Shown here: positions 32,399 through 41,321 of the stretch, piece by piece
Position numbering within the stretch: position 1 is the first letter of the stretch
Layout: each line of letters opens with the position of its first letter
Assembly: GCA_902789665.1 (NCBI GenBank)
Contig: CADAOY010000005.1
Span: forward strand, 62,001-126,000
Length of the DNA: 64,000 nucleotides
Reading direction: 5' to 3'
Source: an uncultured Lachnospiraceae bacterium
Lineage (GTDB): Bacteria; Bacillota; Clostridia; Lachnospirales; Lachnospiraceae
Notes under the pieces: model-generated
What the model saw: only the letters and a program-made list of their open reading frames with translations
Told to the model about the DNA's origin: nothing
The model's database searches: none
Made by a program: the position numbers and the translations under genes

Positions 32399-34255
32399 GT
32401 GAAAAAAGAGAGCGCAAAAACAACAACAAAAACATCAACAAAGACAGCTGCCAAAACAACTGGCAAAACAGCAACAAAGTCTGCAGCAAAGGCTCCTGCC
32501 AAGACTGCCGCAAAGACTACTGCAAAGAAGGAAAGTGCTGCAAAGACAACTAAGAAAGAGACAGCCAAAACTCCTGCCAAGTCTGCTTCCAAGACTACAG
32601 CAAAGACTACAGCCAAGGCACCGGCTAAAACTACAGCAAAGAAGGAAACAGCTGCAAAGACTACTACAAAGTCTACTGCAAAGTCTACTTCAAAGACTAC
32701 TGCAAAAACTACTGCAAAGGCTCCTGCTAAAACTACAGCCAAGAAGGAGACAGTTAAGAAGACTCCTGTAAAGAAAGAGACTGTAGCTAAGAAGGAAGCA
32801 CCGGCTAAGAAGACTACAACAGCCAAGAAGGAAACTGCTCCTAAGAAGACTGCAGCAAAGAAGGAAACTCCTGCTAAAAAGGAAACGACCGCTAAGAAAG
32901 AAACTGCAGCTAAGACAACTAAAAAAGAGACAGTTAAAAAAGAAACTGCACCTAAAAAGAGCAGAAGTAAAAATAAGGCAGTTGAAATGCCGGAAGAAAT
33001 CGAATTAGAACTTCTTGATGATGATTCTGCTTTAAAGGCAATGGAGCAGGCAGAAGAAGTTGTTGAAGCCATTATGGACGAAGTAGCTATGGAAGAAGCT
33101 GCTGAAGGTCAGGAACCTGTTGATACAAAGGATGCCAAGTATGCTGACAAACTTAAAGTATATCTGGCTAAACTTAAAAAGAAAAAAGTTAAAGATATTG
33201 ATTATCAGACAGGTGTTGTTGATGTATTCGCTGAATTTGGTCTTGATGATGACCAGCTTGATGTTATTGTTGAAATTATTGAAAAAGCAGGTATCGATGT
33301 TTTAAGAACTACAAGTTTTGATGACGAACCTGATGATGAAACACTTCTTCGTATGGATGAAGAGGGAGAAGAAATTGTTGATTTGGACAGAGATTATGAC
33401 AAACTTGAAGATGGCTCTGATGCAGGTACTGTAGAAGATCCTGTTAAGGCTTATCTTAAGGAAATCGGTCATGTTAAACTTCTTACTCCTGATGAGGAAA
33501 TAGAACTTGCAAAGAAGATTGAAAAAGGTGATGAGGATGCCAAGAAGCAGCTGGCAGAAGCAAACCTTCGTCTTGTTGTAAGTATTGCAAAGAAATATCT
33601 TGGAAGAGGTTTATTATTCTTAGACTTAATCCAGGAAGGTAACTTAGGTTTAATCAAGGCTGTAGATAAGTTTGATTATACCAAGGGATATAAGTTCTCA
33701 ACATATGCCACATGGTGGATCAGACAGGCTATTACAAGAGCCATCGCTGACCAGGCAAGAACAATTCGTATTCCTGTACATATGGTTGAAACAATTAATA
33801 AACTTACAAGAGCAAGCCGTCAGCTTACTCAGGACTTGGGAAGAGAACCACTTCCTGAAGAACTTGCTGATTATCTTGGCCTTTCAGTAGAAAAGGTTAA
33901 AGAGATTATTAAGGTTTCTCAGGAACCTGTATCTTTGGAAACACCTGTAGGTGAAGAAGATGATACACACCTCGGGGATTTTATCCAGGATGATACAGTT
34001 CCGCTTCCTGCTGATGCTGCAACAAGCACACTTAGAAGACAGGATATTGATGAGGTTCTTAATACTCTTACTGAGAGAGAGAAACAGGTTATTATTTACA
34101 GATTTGGTTACAATGACGGTAATCCAAGAACTCTTGAGGAAGTTGGTAAAATCTTCAACGTTACAAGAGAGAGAATTCGTCAGATTGAAGCCAAGGCAAT
34201 CCGTAAGCTTAGATATCCAAGTAAGATTAAGAAACTTGAGGGCTATATAGAGTAA
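32399..34255 (+). CDS. rpoD: Primary sigma factor RpoD with long Lys/Ala/Thr tail
   Basis: This housekeeping sigma factor directs RNA polymerase to -10/-35 promoters. Residues from about 346 to 618 hold all conserved regions: [12 protein letters not shown] (1.2), the 2.3-2.4 segment [15 protein letters not shown], and the 4.2 helix-turn-helix [18 protein letters not shown]. Region 1.1 lies near 245-300. Residues 1-195 are unusual: a Lys/Ala/Thr/Glu repeat ([19 protein letters not shown]) like a histone H1 tail, followed by an acidic stretch. The start is GTG with AAAAGGAG. Most Firmicute RpoD proteins are near 370-500 residues. Confidence 0.95.
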   Translation: MKKESAKTTTKTSTKTAAKTTGKTATKSAAKAPAKTAAKTTAKKESAAKTTKKETAKTPAKSASKTTAKTTAKAPAKTTAKKETAAKTTTKSTAKSTSKTTAKTTAKAPAKTTAKKETVKKTPVKKETVAKKEAPAKKTTTAKKETAPKKTAAKKETPAKKETTAKKETAAKTTKKETVKKETAPKKSRSKNKAVEMPEEIELELLDDDSALKAMEQAEEVVEAIMDEVAMEEAAEGQEPVDTKDAKYADKLKVYLAKLKKKKVKDIDYQTGVVDVFAEFGLDDDQLDVIVEIIEKAGIDVLRTTSFDDEPDDETLLRMDEEGEEIVDLDRDYDKLEDGSDAGTVEDPVKAYLKEIGHVKLLTPDEEIELAKKIEKGDEDAKKQLAEANLRLVVSIAKKYLGRGLLFLDLIQEGNLGLIKAVDKFDYTKGYKFSTYATWWIRQAITRAIADQARTIRIPVHMVETINKLTRASRQLTQDLGREPLPEELADYLGLSVEKVKEIIKVSQEPVSLETPVGEEDDTHLGDFIQDDTVPLPADAATSTLRRQDIDEVLNTLTEREKQVIIYRFGYNDGNPRTLEEVGKIFNVTRERIRQIEAKAIRKLRYPSKIKKLEGYIE

Positions 34256-34978
34256 ATGCTTTCTGAAAGACTTAAAACAATTGCATCCATGGTGCCTAAG
34301 TCAGATACGCTGGCAGATGTGGGCTGCGACCACGGTTTCCTTTCGATAGAACTGGTAATGACGGGAGTAGCCAAACACGTGCTTGCCATGGATATCAACG
34401 AAGGACCGCTTGAAAAAGCAAAGCAGAATATAGCAATGTCCGGATGCGGTGAACAAATCACATGTTTATTATCTGATGGACTAAATGTGGTTACAACCAC
34501 GAAACTCGATGGCTTTATTATTGCCGGTATGGGTGGAAGATTAGGACTTAAGATTATTTATGACAGAAGAGATTTAATGCCTTTAATGAAATGGGCGATT
34601 ATATCTCTTCAGTCAGAACTTGATCTGGTAAGACTGGTTCTTGATAAGTGGAATGTGAAAGTTACTTCAGATATTACACTTAAGGATGGTAAGAAATTTT
34701 ATACTGTTTTGAAACTTGATTTTGAAAGTGTAAATATCAAAGACTGTGATGATATTGAAAAGTTCTTTGATGAGATGAATGATGAACTGTCATCTATGGA
34801 TGTGAGTAAAAAAGCACTTTATCGTTATGGCAGTGCTTCTTCAAAAGAATTTATTAAAGCAGAACTTGAAAGATATGAAAGCATTAAAAAAGATATGATA
34901 AATAAGGGTATTACAGATTTAAGGGTTAATGAAGTTATTGATGATATAGCAATATGTAATCAGGCATTACATAATTAA
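34256..34978 (+). CDS. trmK: tRNA (adenine22-N1)-methyltransferase
   Basis: The 240-residue protein matches TrmK: a Rossmann SAM-binding motif LADVGCDHGFLSIEL near residue 20, MDINEGPLEKAKQN, and the characteristic IIAGMGGRL near residue 90, then a C-terminal coiled coil. TrmK methylates N1 of A22 in tRNAs. The ATG directly abuts the rpoD stop, so translation is coupled; rpoD-trmK order is common in Firmicutes. Confidence 0.9.
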   Translation: MLSERLKTIASMVPKSDTLADVGCDHGFLSIELVMTGVAKHVLAMDINEGPLEKAKQNIAMSGCGEQITCLLSDGLNVVTTTKLDGFIIAGMGGRLGLKIIYDRRDLMPLMKWAIISLQSELDLVRLVLDKWNVKVTSDITLKDGKKFYTVLKLDFESVNIKDCDDIEKFFDEMNDELSSMDVSKKALYRYGSASSKEFIKAELERYESIKKDMINKGITDLRVNEVIDDIAICNQALHN

Positions 34979-34997
34979 CTTAAAAGTGGGGTACGTT

Positions 34998-36665
34998 ATG
35001 GGAGAAATGATTAAGGTTACAGTTAATGGTGAAACCAGGGAAGTTAAAAAAGGAACGACTTTTTTAGAGATTTCCGAAGAGTTTCAAAATCAGTTTAAAA
35101 ACAAAATTGCCATTGCAATTTTCAATGGAAAAATACAGGAATTATTCAGATATCCGGAAGAAGACGGGGAACTTGAGTTTCAGGATATTACAAGTACCAT
35201 AGGTTTCAGGGCTTATCAGAGAACTGCATTATATCTCTTTATCAGATCAGTAATCGCAGTTGTGGGTAATGAGAAAATTGAGAAACTGAAACTTGAGTTT
35301 TCAATGGGTACAGGTTTTTATTTTACCGTAGATGGTGACTTTGAAAAAAATGATGAGTTTGTTGGACAGATAACCGACAAGATGAAATATTATGTAAACA
35401 ATCATACTCCGATAAAAAAGTCTACAATCCCTGTTTCAGAGGCTGTTAAGATATTTGAGAAGCAGAATATGGATGACAAAGTTAAGTTATGTAAATATAG
35501 AAAGTCATCCGTAATTAACGTATATGAATTAGATGGATATTATGATTATTTCTACGGATATATGCTTCCGAATATGGATTATCTCGACAAGTTTGAGGTT
35601 ATGACCTACAGAAAAGGAATTGTTCTTAATCTTCCTGCAAAAGACAGCATTGATGAACTTAAGGAATTTGTTCCCCTTAACAAGGTGCAGGCTACAATGA
35701 TGGAGAGTACCGAGTGGGGCAAGACCATGGGTATTGATACGGTTGGTGATCTTAATAATAATTTAAGTCATGGCTTTGTAACTCAGATGATTTTGGTTCA
35801 GGAAGCATTGCAGGAGAGAAAAATCGGCGAAATTGCCAGAATGATTTCTTTCAAGGATACAGTTAAGTTTGTAATGATTGCAGGACCTTCTTCATCAGGA
35901 AAGACTTCATTCTCTTACAGATTATCCGTACAGCTTAAGGCCATGGGACTTAATCCTCATCCAATTGCGGTGGACGATTATTTTGTCAACAGGGAAGATA
36001 CACCTAGGGATGAGAATGGTGATTATAATTTCGAATGTCTTGAAGCCATTGATATTGAACTCTTTAACAGTGACATGGTTAAACTCTTAAATGGTGAGAG
36101 AGTAGAACTTCCTACTTTTAACTTCAAGATAGGTAAGAGAGAATATGGCAAGGGAAGATATGAGCAGCTTAAGGATGGAGATATCCTTGTTATTGAAGGT
36201 ATTCATGCTCTTAATGACAAGATGTCATATGCCCTTCCAAGAGAGAGTAAATTTAAGATTTATATAAGTGCATTAACAACACTTAATATAGATGAACATA
36301 ACAGAATTCCTACCACAGATGCCAGATTATTAAGACGTATGGTCAGGGATTTCAGAACAAGAGGAAGCAGCGCAGAAAGAACAATCCAGATGTGGCCTTC
36401 AGTTAGAAAGGGTGAGGAAGAGAATATTTTCCCATATCAGGAAACTGCAGATACAATGTTCAATTCTGCGTCCATATATGAACTGGCAGTGCTTAAGCCG
36501 CAGGCAGAGGCGCTCCTTTACAGTGTGAGTTCTGATAGTCAGGAATATTTTGAGGCTAAGAGATTACTTAAGTTCCTTGAATATTTCTTAAGTATGGATT
36601 CATCCGGACTTCCAAACAATTCAATAGTCAGAGAATTTGTTGGTGGAAGTGTATTTAATGTTTAA
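34998..36665 (+). CDS. Nucleoside kinase with TGS-like domain (uridine kinase family)
   Basis: The 555-residue protein begins with a TGS/ThrRS-N-like domain (IKVTVNGETREVKKGTTF), followed by a ThrRS second-additional-domain-like region. The C-terminal kinase has Walker A AGPSSSGKTSF near residues 294-305, VDDYFVNREDTPRD, and a conserved ARLLRRMVRDFRTRG. This fusion is widespread in Clostridia and annotated as uridine/nucleoside kinase; substrate use is inferred. The ATG at 34998 follows GTGGGG. RNase P RNA begins 5 nt after the stop. Confidence 0.88.
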   Translation: MGEMIKVTVNGETREVKKGTTFLEISEEFQNQFKNKIAIAIFNGKIQELFRYPEEDGELEFQDITSTIGFRAYQRTALYLFIRSVIAVVGNEKIEKLKLEFSMGTGFYFTVDGDFEKNDEFVGQITDKMKYYVNNHTPIKKSTIPVSEAVKIFEKQNMDDKVKLCKYRKSSVINVYELDGYYDYFYGYMLPNMDYLDKFEVMTYRKGIVLNLPAKDSIDELKEFVPLNKVQATMMESTEWGKTMGIDTVGDLNNNLSHGFVTQMILVQEALQERKIGEIARMISFKDTVKFVMIAGPSSSGKTSFSYRLSVQLKAMGLNPHPIAVDDYFVNREDTPRDENGDYNFECLEAIDIELFNSDMVKLLNGERVELPTFNFKIGKREYGKGRYEQLKDGDILVIEGIHALNDKMSYALPRESKFKIYISALTTLNIDEHNRIPTTDARLLRRMVRDFRTRGSSAERTIQMWPSVRKGEEENIFPYQETADTMFNSASIYELAVLKPQAEALLYSVSSDSQEYFEAKRLLKFLEYFLSMDSSGLPNNSIVREFVGGSVFNV

Positions 36666-36669
36666 TATG

Positions 36670-37003
36670 CATGAGTGGGATGGGTGATCGCGCCGCAAGG
36701 TGAGGAAAGTCCGGGCTTCACAGGGCAGGATGCCGGATAACGTCCGGTGGAGGTGACTCCAAGGCCAGTGCAACAGAGATATACCGCCATATCTTTGATA
36801 TGGTAAGGGTGGAAAGGCAGTGTAAGAGACTACCATAGATATGGTAACATATCTAGTTATGTAAACCCCATCCGAAGCAAGACTAATTGAGAACCATAGG
36901 CTTGCCCGGCCTGTTCTCAGGTAAGTCGCTTGAGATTAGCGGTAACGCTGATACCAGATAGATGATCATTCACGACAGAACCCGGCTTATAGTCTCACTC
37001 ATG
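36670..37003 (+). ncRNA. rnpB: RNase P RNA
   Basis: Conserved blocks GAGGAAAGTCCGGGCTTC (from 36702) and ACAGAACCCGGCTTA (from 36975) are diagnostic of bacterial RNase P RNA. The ends CATGAGTG (36670-36677) and CACTCATG (36996-37003) pair as helix P1. The length of 334 nt is slightly short for a type A RNA. It begins directly after the nucleoside kinase gene. Confidence 0.92.
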
Positions 37004-37020
37004 TTATTAAAAATAGTGCC

Positions 37021-37139
37021 AGTAGGGACGGGGGAAAGTGCATCTCTTAACCGGCGCGGGCGCGGGCTGCGGCGGGGGCTGCAAGAGGTGGTCGAGGTTG
37101 AGGCTGCGAGAGGTTGCGAGCGAGCGTGGCGACGCGGAT
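37021..37139. other. GC-rich intergenic island after rnpB
   Basis: This 120-bp stretch is far more GC-rich than its surroundings and contains short repeats (GGCTGC three times, GCGGGC/GCGGGCT, GAGGTT). No ORF or clear hairpin-T terminator is visible. It separates rnpB from the ribosome site of iorA. Confidence 0.6.
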
Positions 37140-37177
37140 TTTACAATGTAAATTTTTTGAAAGGAAGGATATAAAAA

Positions 37178-38959
37178 TTGGAAGAGACTAAGATTATGTT
37201 AGGTAATGAAGCCATTGCCAGAGGAGCTTACGAGGCAGGTGTGAAAGTTTCCTCAGCTTATCCTGGTACACCAAGTACTGAGATGAGCGAAAATCTTGTT
37301 AAATACGAAGGAGTATATGCTGAATGGGCGCCTAATGAAAAGGTTGCTGCAGAAGTTGCCATGGGCGCTTCAATTGCAGGCGTAAGAGCTATGTGTGCAA
37401 TGAAGTGCGTTGGCCTTAATGTGGCATCTGACCCATTATATACAGCATCATATATAGGAGCCAAAGGTGGTCTTGTATATTTAGTTGCTGATGATCCGGG
37501 ATTATACAGCTCACAGAATGAACAGGATACAAGAAGAATTGCTATCTCTGCTCATGTGCCTGTATTGGAGCCATCAGATTCAGAAGAAGCAAGAGTAATG
37601 ACAAAGAGAGCTTTTGAGATTTCTGAAGAATATGATACACCGGTTATCCTTAGAACAACCACAAGAGTAGCTCACTCACAGGGCCTTGTTCATCTTGAAG
37701 AGAGAGTGGTTCCTGAGGATAAGGAATATGAGAGAAATCCTGGTAAGAACGTAATGGTTCCTGCAAATGCCAAGATGCGTCATAAGTTTGTTATCGAAAG
37801 AGATAAAAAATTAGCCGAAGATGGTTCAACTGCCAAATTCGCCGACCTCAACAAAGCAATCTACTCAGATGAGAAGATTAATCTTGACGGTGAAGATTTA
37901 AAGGTTGGTTTCATTACATCAGGTATTCCTTATCAGTATGTAATGGAAGTATTCCCAAATGCCAATATTCTTAAACTTGGTATGGTTTCACCACTTCCTA
38001 AGAAATTAATCGAAGAGTTCGCTTCCAAGGTAGACAGATTATATATTATCGAAGAATTAGAGCCTGTAATTGAAGAGCAGGTAAGAAGCTGGGGCATCCC
38101 TTGCTTTGGTAAGGATATTTTCCCGCTTGATGGTGAATACAGTGCCAACATGCTTCGTGAAAAGATTCTTAAGGCTGACCTTGAATTGTCAGCACCTAAC
38201 AATGTGCCGGTACGTCCTCCAATTCTTTGCCCGGGATGTCCACACAGAGCAACATACAGCGTACTTAAGAAACTCCATATTCACGCAAGTGGTGATATCG
38301 GATGTTATACACTTGGTGTTGCAGCACCTCTTTCCGTGGTTGATACCACACTTTGCATGGGTGGTTCAATTTCAATGCTTCATGGTATGGAAAAAGGTAA
38401 AGGCAAGGAATGGGTTAAGAACTGGGTTGCAGTTATAGGTGATTCAACCTTCCTTCATACAGGTGTTAACTCACTTATGAATATGTCATATAACCAGGCA
38501 ACCGGTACAGTTATCATTCTTGATAACTCAACAACAGGTATGACAGGTCATCAGGATCATCCTGCAACAGGTAAAATGCTCAATGGCGAAACCACACTTG
38601 CAATAGACCTTGTTAAACTTTGCGAAGGTATGGGAATTAAGAATGTTAAGGTAGTCGATGCTTTTGACATTAAGAAGTTAGAAGAAACAATTAAAGAAGA
38701 AGTTGCAAAAGACGAGTTATCAGTAATTATTTCCCAGTCTCCATGTGCACTTTTAAAATCCTACAAAGCTAAGGGTAAATGCTATGTAGATCCTGAAAAA
38801 TGTAAGAAATGCGGTAAGTGCTTAATACCGGGATGTCCTGCAATTAAGAAGGACAAAGAAACCGGCTTCTCCATTATAGATGAGACAATGTGTAATGGTT
38901 GCGGCTTATGCCAGCAGAATTGCCCATTTGGCGCAATTTCACTTAAAGCAAATGAATAG
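37178..38959 (+). CDS. iorA: Indolepyruvate:ferredoxin oxidoreductase, alpha subunit
   Basis: The 593-residue subunit binds thiamine diphosphate and iron-sulfur clusters and converts arylpyruvates to aryl-acetyl-CoA with reduction of ferredoxin. It shows SSAYPGTPSTEM near the start, ILCPGCPHRATY at the TPP domain near residue 348, GDSTFLHTG, and two C-terminal [4Fe-4S] motifs CKKCGKCLIPGCP and CNGCGLCQQNCP. The start is TTG with AAAGGAAGG upstream. It leads the iorA-iorB-paaK-ACT operon. Confidence 0.96.
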   Translation: MEETKIMLGNEAIARGAYEAGVKVSSAYPGTPSTEMSENLVKYEGVYAEWAPNEKVAAEVAMGASIAGVRAMCAMKCVGLNVASDPLYTASYIGAKGGLVYLVADDPGLYSSQNEQDTRRIAISAHVPVLEPSDSEEARVMTKRAFEISEEYDTPVILRTTTRVAHSQGLVHLEERVVPEDKEYERNPGKNVMVPANAKMRHKFVIERDKKLAEDGSTAKFADLNKAIYSDEKINLDGEDLKVGFITSGIPYQYVMEVFPNANILKLGMVSPLPKKLIEEFASKVDRLYIIEELEPVIEEQVRSWGIPCFGKDIFPLDGEYSANMLREKILKADLELSAPNNVPVRPPILCPGCPHRATYSVLKKLHIHASGDIGCYTLGVAAPLSVVDTTLCMGGSISMLHGMEKGKGKEWVKNWVAVIGDSTFLHTGVNSLMNMSYNQATGTVIILDNSTTGMTGHQDHPATGKMLNGETTLAIDLVKLCEGMGIKNVKVVDAFDIKKLEETIKEEVAKDELSVIISQSPCALLKSYKAKGKCYVDPEKCKKCGKCLIPGCPAIKKDKETGFSIIDETMCNGCGLCQQNCPFGAISLKANE

Positions 38960-38976
38960 AATGAGAGGATAATAAA

Positions 38977-39549
38977 ATGGCAGTTACAAATATAATGATA
39001 GTTGGTGTAGGAGGACAGGGAACTCTTCTTACAAGTAGAATTCTTGGTGGTATTACTACCAAGGCTGGATATGAAGTAAAACTTTCAGAAGTTCATGGTA
39101 TGGCTCAAAGAGGTGGATCGGTTGTTACCTTCGTTCGCTATGGCGAGAATGTTGCAGAACCTATCGTTGAAGAGGGCTGCGCAGATGTGCTTATTGCTTT
39201 TGAAAGATTAGAGGCCATGAGATATGCTCACTTCCTTAAAAAGGACGGCGTAATCATTGTAAACGATCAGAGAATCGACCCTATTACAGTACTTACAGGT
39301 ATGGCTGAATATCCTGAAAATATTATTGAGAACTTATCAAAGGATCACAAAGTTATTGCAGTTGATGCCATGAGCGAAGCCAAGAAACTTGGCAACACAA
39401 GAGTATTTAATACAATCATCATCGGCGTTGCAGCAAAGCACATGAACTTTAAGTATGATGAGTGGATTGATGTTATACGTAATACAGTTCCAGCCAAGAC
39501 TGTAGATATAAATATCAAAGCCTTTGAAGCAGGCTATGCTATTGGCTAA
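38977..39549 (+). CDS. iorB: Indolepyruvate:ferredoxin oxidoreductase, beta subunit
   Basis: The 190-residue partner of IorA has the GVGGQGTLLTSRILGG start and the EVHGMAQRGGSV segment typical of the gamma-like POR domain. With IorA it forms the heterodimeric enzyme. GAGAGG precedes the ATG, 17 nt after iorA. Confidence 0.95.
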   Translation: MAVTNIMIVGVGGQGTLLTSRILGGITTKAGYEVKLSEVHGMAQRGGSVVTFVRYGENVAEPIVEEGCADVLIAFERLEAMRYAHFLKKDGVIIVNDQRIDPITVLTGMAEYPENIIENLSKDHKVIAVDAMSEAKKLGNTRVFNTIIIGVAAKHMNFKYDEWIDVIRNTVPAKTVDINIKAFEAGYAIG

Positions 39550-39576
39550 GCGGGGAATACAGGAGGAAAAGTTAAA

Positions 39577-40875
39577 ATGATTTGGAATGAAGCCAGAGAG
39601 TGCATGGACAGAGAACAGATGGCCATTATGCAGGGCAAAAGACTCGCCAAGCAGGTATCAAATGTTTATCACAATGTGCCTTTCTATCGTAAGAAAATGC
39701 AGGAGTTGGGACTTGAGCCGGGAGACATTAAAGGCATTGAGGATATTACCAAACTTCCTTTTACAACAAAGCAGGATTTAAGAGACAATTATCCTTTCGG
39801 TTTACTTGCAGTACCTAAGTCACAGATTGTCAGAGTACATGCATCAAGTGGTACTACAGGTAAGGCTACAGTTGTAGCTTATACAAGAAAAGATATTGAA
39901 TTATGGCAGGAATGTGTGGCAAGAGCGCTTTCCATGAGTGGAATCGATAAGAGCGATAAGCTTCAGGTAGCTTACGGTTATGGTCTTTTCACAGGTGGTC
40001 TTGGTCTTCACTATGGTGCTGAGAATCTTGGCTGTATGACAGTTCCTATGTCTACAGGTAATACCAAGAGACTTGTAACACTTATGGAAGATTTTGAGGC
40101 AACAGCCATTGCCTGTACACCTTCGTACCTTCTTCACATTGCTGAAGTAATTGAAGAAATGGGTGTTAAGGATAAACTTAAACTAAGAACAGCTATCTGT
40201 GGTGCTGAGCCATGGACAGAGAAGATGAGACTGCAGATTGAAGAGTCTCTTGGAATTCATGCTCATGACATCTATGGTCTTAGTGAAATCTGCGGACCTG
40301 GTGTTGCATGTGACTGTGAACATCATTCAGGTCTTCATATTCAGGATGATCATTTCTTTGCAGAAATCGTATCACCTGATACATTAGAGCCTGTTGAAGA
40401 CGGAGTAGTAGGTGAACTTGTATTTACAACACTTACCAAGGAAGGACTTCCTCTGCTTCGTTACAGAACCAAAGACCTTACAAGCATTACACATGAAAGA
40501 TGCGAATGTGGAAGAACAACACCTAGAATCTCAAGATTCAAAGGCAGATCTGATGATATGCTTATTATCCGTGGTGTTAACGTATTCCCATCACAGGTTG
40601 AATCAGCACTTCTTGAACTTGCAGGTACAACACCTCATTATCTCATGATTGTAGACAGAGTTAATAATCTTGATACTCTTGAGGTACAGGTTGAAGTTGA
40701 AGAAAGATTCTTCTCTGATGAAGTTAAGGAATTAGAGAAACTTACAAAGACAATTGCCAAGACACTTCAGGATGCACTTTTGATTGCAGTTAAGGTTAAA
40801 CTTGTTGAGCCTAGAACTCTGGAAAGAAGCATGGGCAAGGCAGTAAGAGTAATTGATAATCGTAAGTTTGACTAA
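39577..40875 (+). CDS. paaK: Phenylacetate-CoA ligase-type enzyme
   Basis: The 432-residue ANL-family enzyme has the PaaK pattern: HASSGTTGKATVVAYT near residue 89, YGLSEICGPGVA near 232, CECGRTTPRI near 307 and RGVNVFPSQVE near 330. It interconverts arylacetate and arylacetyl-CoA with ATP/AMP. Next to iorAB it may run towards ATP synthesis, releasing phenyl- or indoleacetate, or activate such acids; the direction is not readable. GGAGG precedes the ATG. Confidence 0.93.
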   Translation: MIWNEARECMDREQMAIMQGKRLAKQVSNVYHNVPFYRKKMQELGLEPGDIKGIEDITKLPFTTKQDLRDNYPFGLLAVPKSQIVRVHASSGTTGKATVVAYTRKDIELWQECVARALSMSGIDKSDKLQVAYGYGLFTGGLGLHYGAENLGCMTVPMSTGNTKRLVTLMEDFEATAIACTPSYLLHIAEVIEEMGVKDKLKLRTAICGAEPWTEKMRLQIEESLGIHAHDIYGLSEICGPGVACDCEHHSGLHIQDDHFFAEIVSPDTLEPVEDGVVGELVFTTLTKEGLPLLRYRTKDLTSITHERCECGRTTPRISRFKGRSDDMLIIRGVNVFPSQVESALLELAGTTPHYLMIVDRVNNLDTLEVQVEVEERFFSDEVKELEKLTKTIAKTLQDALLIAVKVKLVEPRTLERSMGKAVRVIDNRKFD

Positions 40876-40893
40876 TATAAAGGGGGTATAAAT

Positions 40894-41319
40894 ATGGGAA
40901 TGAAACAGTTATCAGTTTTTATTGAAAACAGGGAAGGAAGACTTGAGAACGTATCTCAGTATTTAAGCGAAAATGGTGTTAATATCATCAGCGTATCCTT
41001 GGCAGATACCTCTGAATACGGTATGTTAAGACTTATTGTATCAGATCCTGAAAAGGGTAAGTCAGTACTTAAGGAGAATGGTTTTGCAGCCATGTTATCT
41101 GATGTTATTGCTGTTGATATGCCTAAGTATTTCACATCATTAAATCAGCTCATGAAGACATTAAGCGAAATCAACATTAATGTTGAATATATGTATTCTC
41201 TTTCTGCAGGGGATATCTCTGCAATCATTATTAAAACTTCAGACAACGATAAGGCTGCCGAAGGAATTGAGAAGGCAGGCTTAAAGCAGGTTAAGGCTGA
41301 AGATGTTTATGGATTATAA
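40894..41319 (+). CDS. Tandem ACT-domain protein
   Basis: The 141-residue protein has two ACT domains: MKQLSVFIENREGRLENVSQ at the start and a second near residue 72 (FTSLNQLMKTLSE). ACT domains bind amino acids. Its fixed place behind iorAB-paaK suggests it senses an aromatic amino acid and regulates the pathway. GGGGG lies before the ATG; pcrA follows 2 nt after the stop. Confidence 0.88.
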   Translation: MGMKQLSVFIENREGRLENVSQYLSENGVNIISVSLADTSEYGMLRLIVSDPEKGKSVLKENGFAAMLSDVIAVDMPKYFTSLNQLMKTLSEININVEYMYSLSAGDISAIIIKTSDNDKAAEGIEKAGLKQVKAEDVYGL

Positions 41320-41321
41320 AT

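Noticed and set aside
32368-33072. 234-codon open frame on the minus strand opposite the rpoD repeat
   Set aside because: Its product is a hydrophobic Val/Phe/Ala repeat created by reading the Lys/Ala/Thr repeat backwards. It has no ribosome site and rpoD is certain.
36621-36836. Minus-strand open frame over the 5' part of rnpB
   Set aside because: It overlaps a certain structural RNA and the end of the nucleoside kinase gene.
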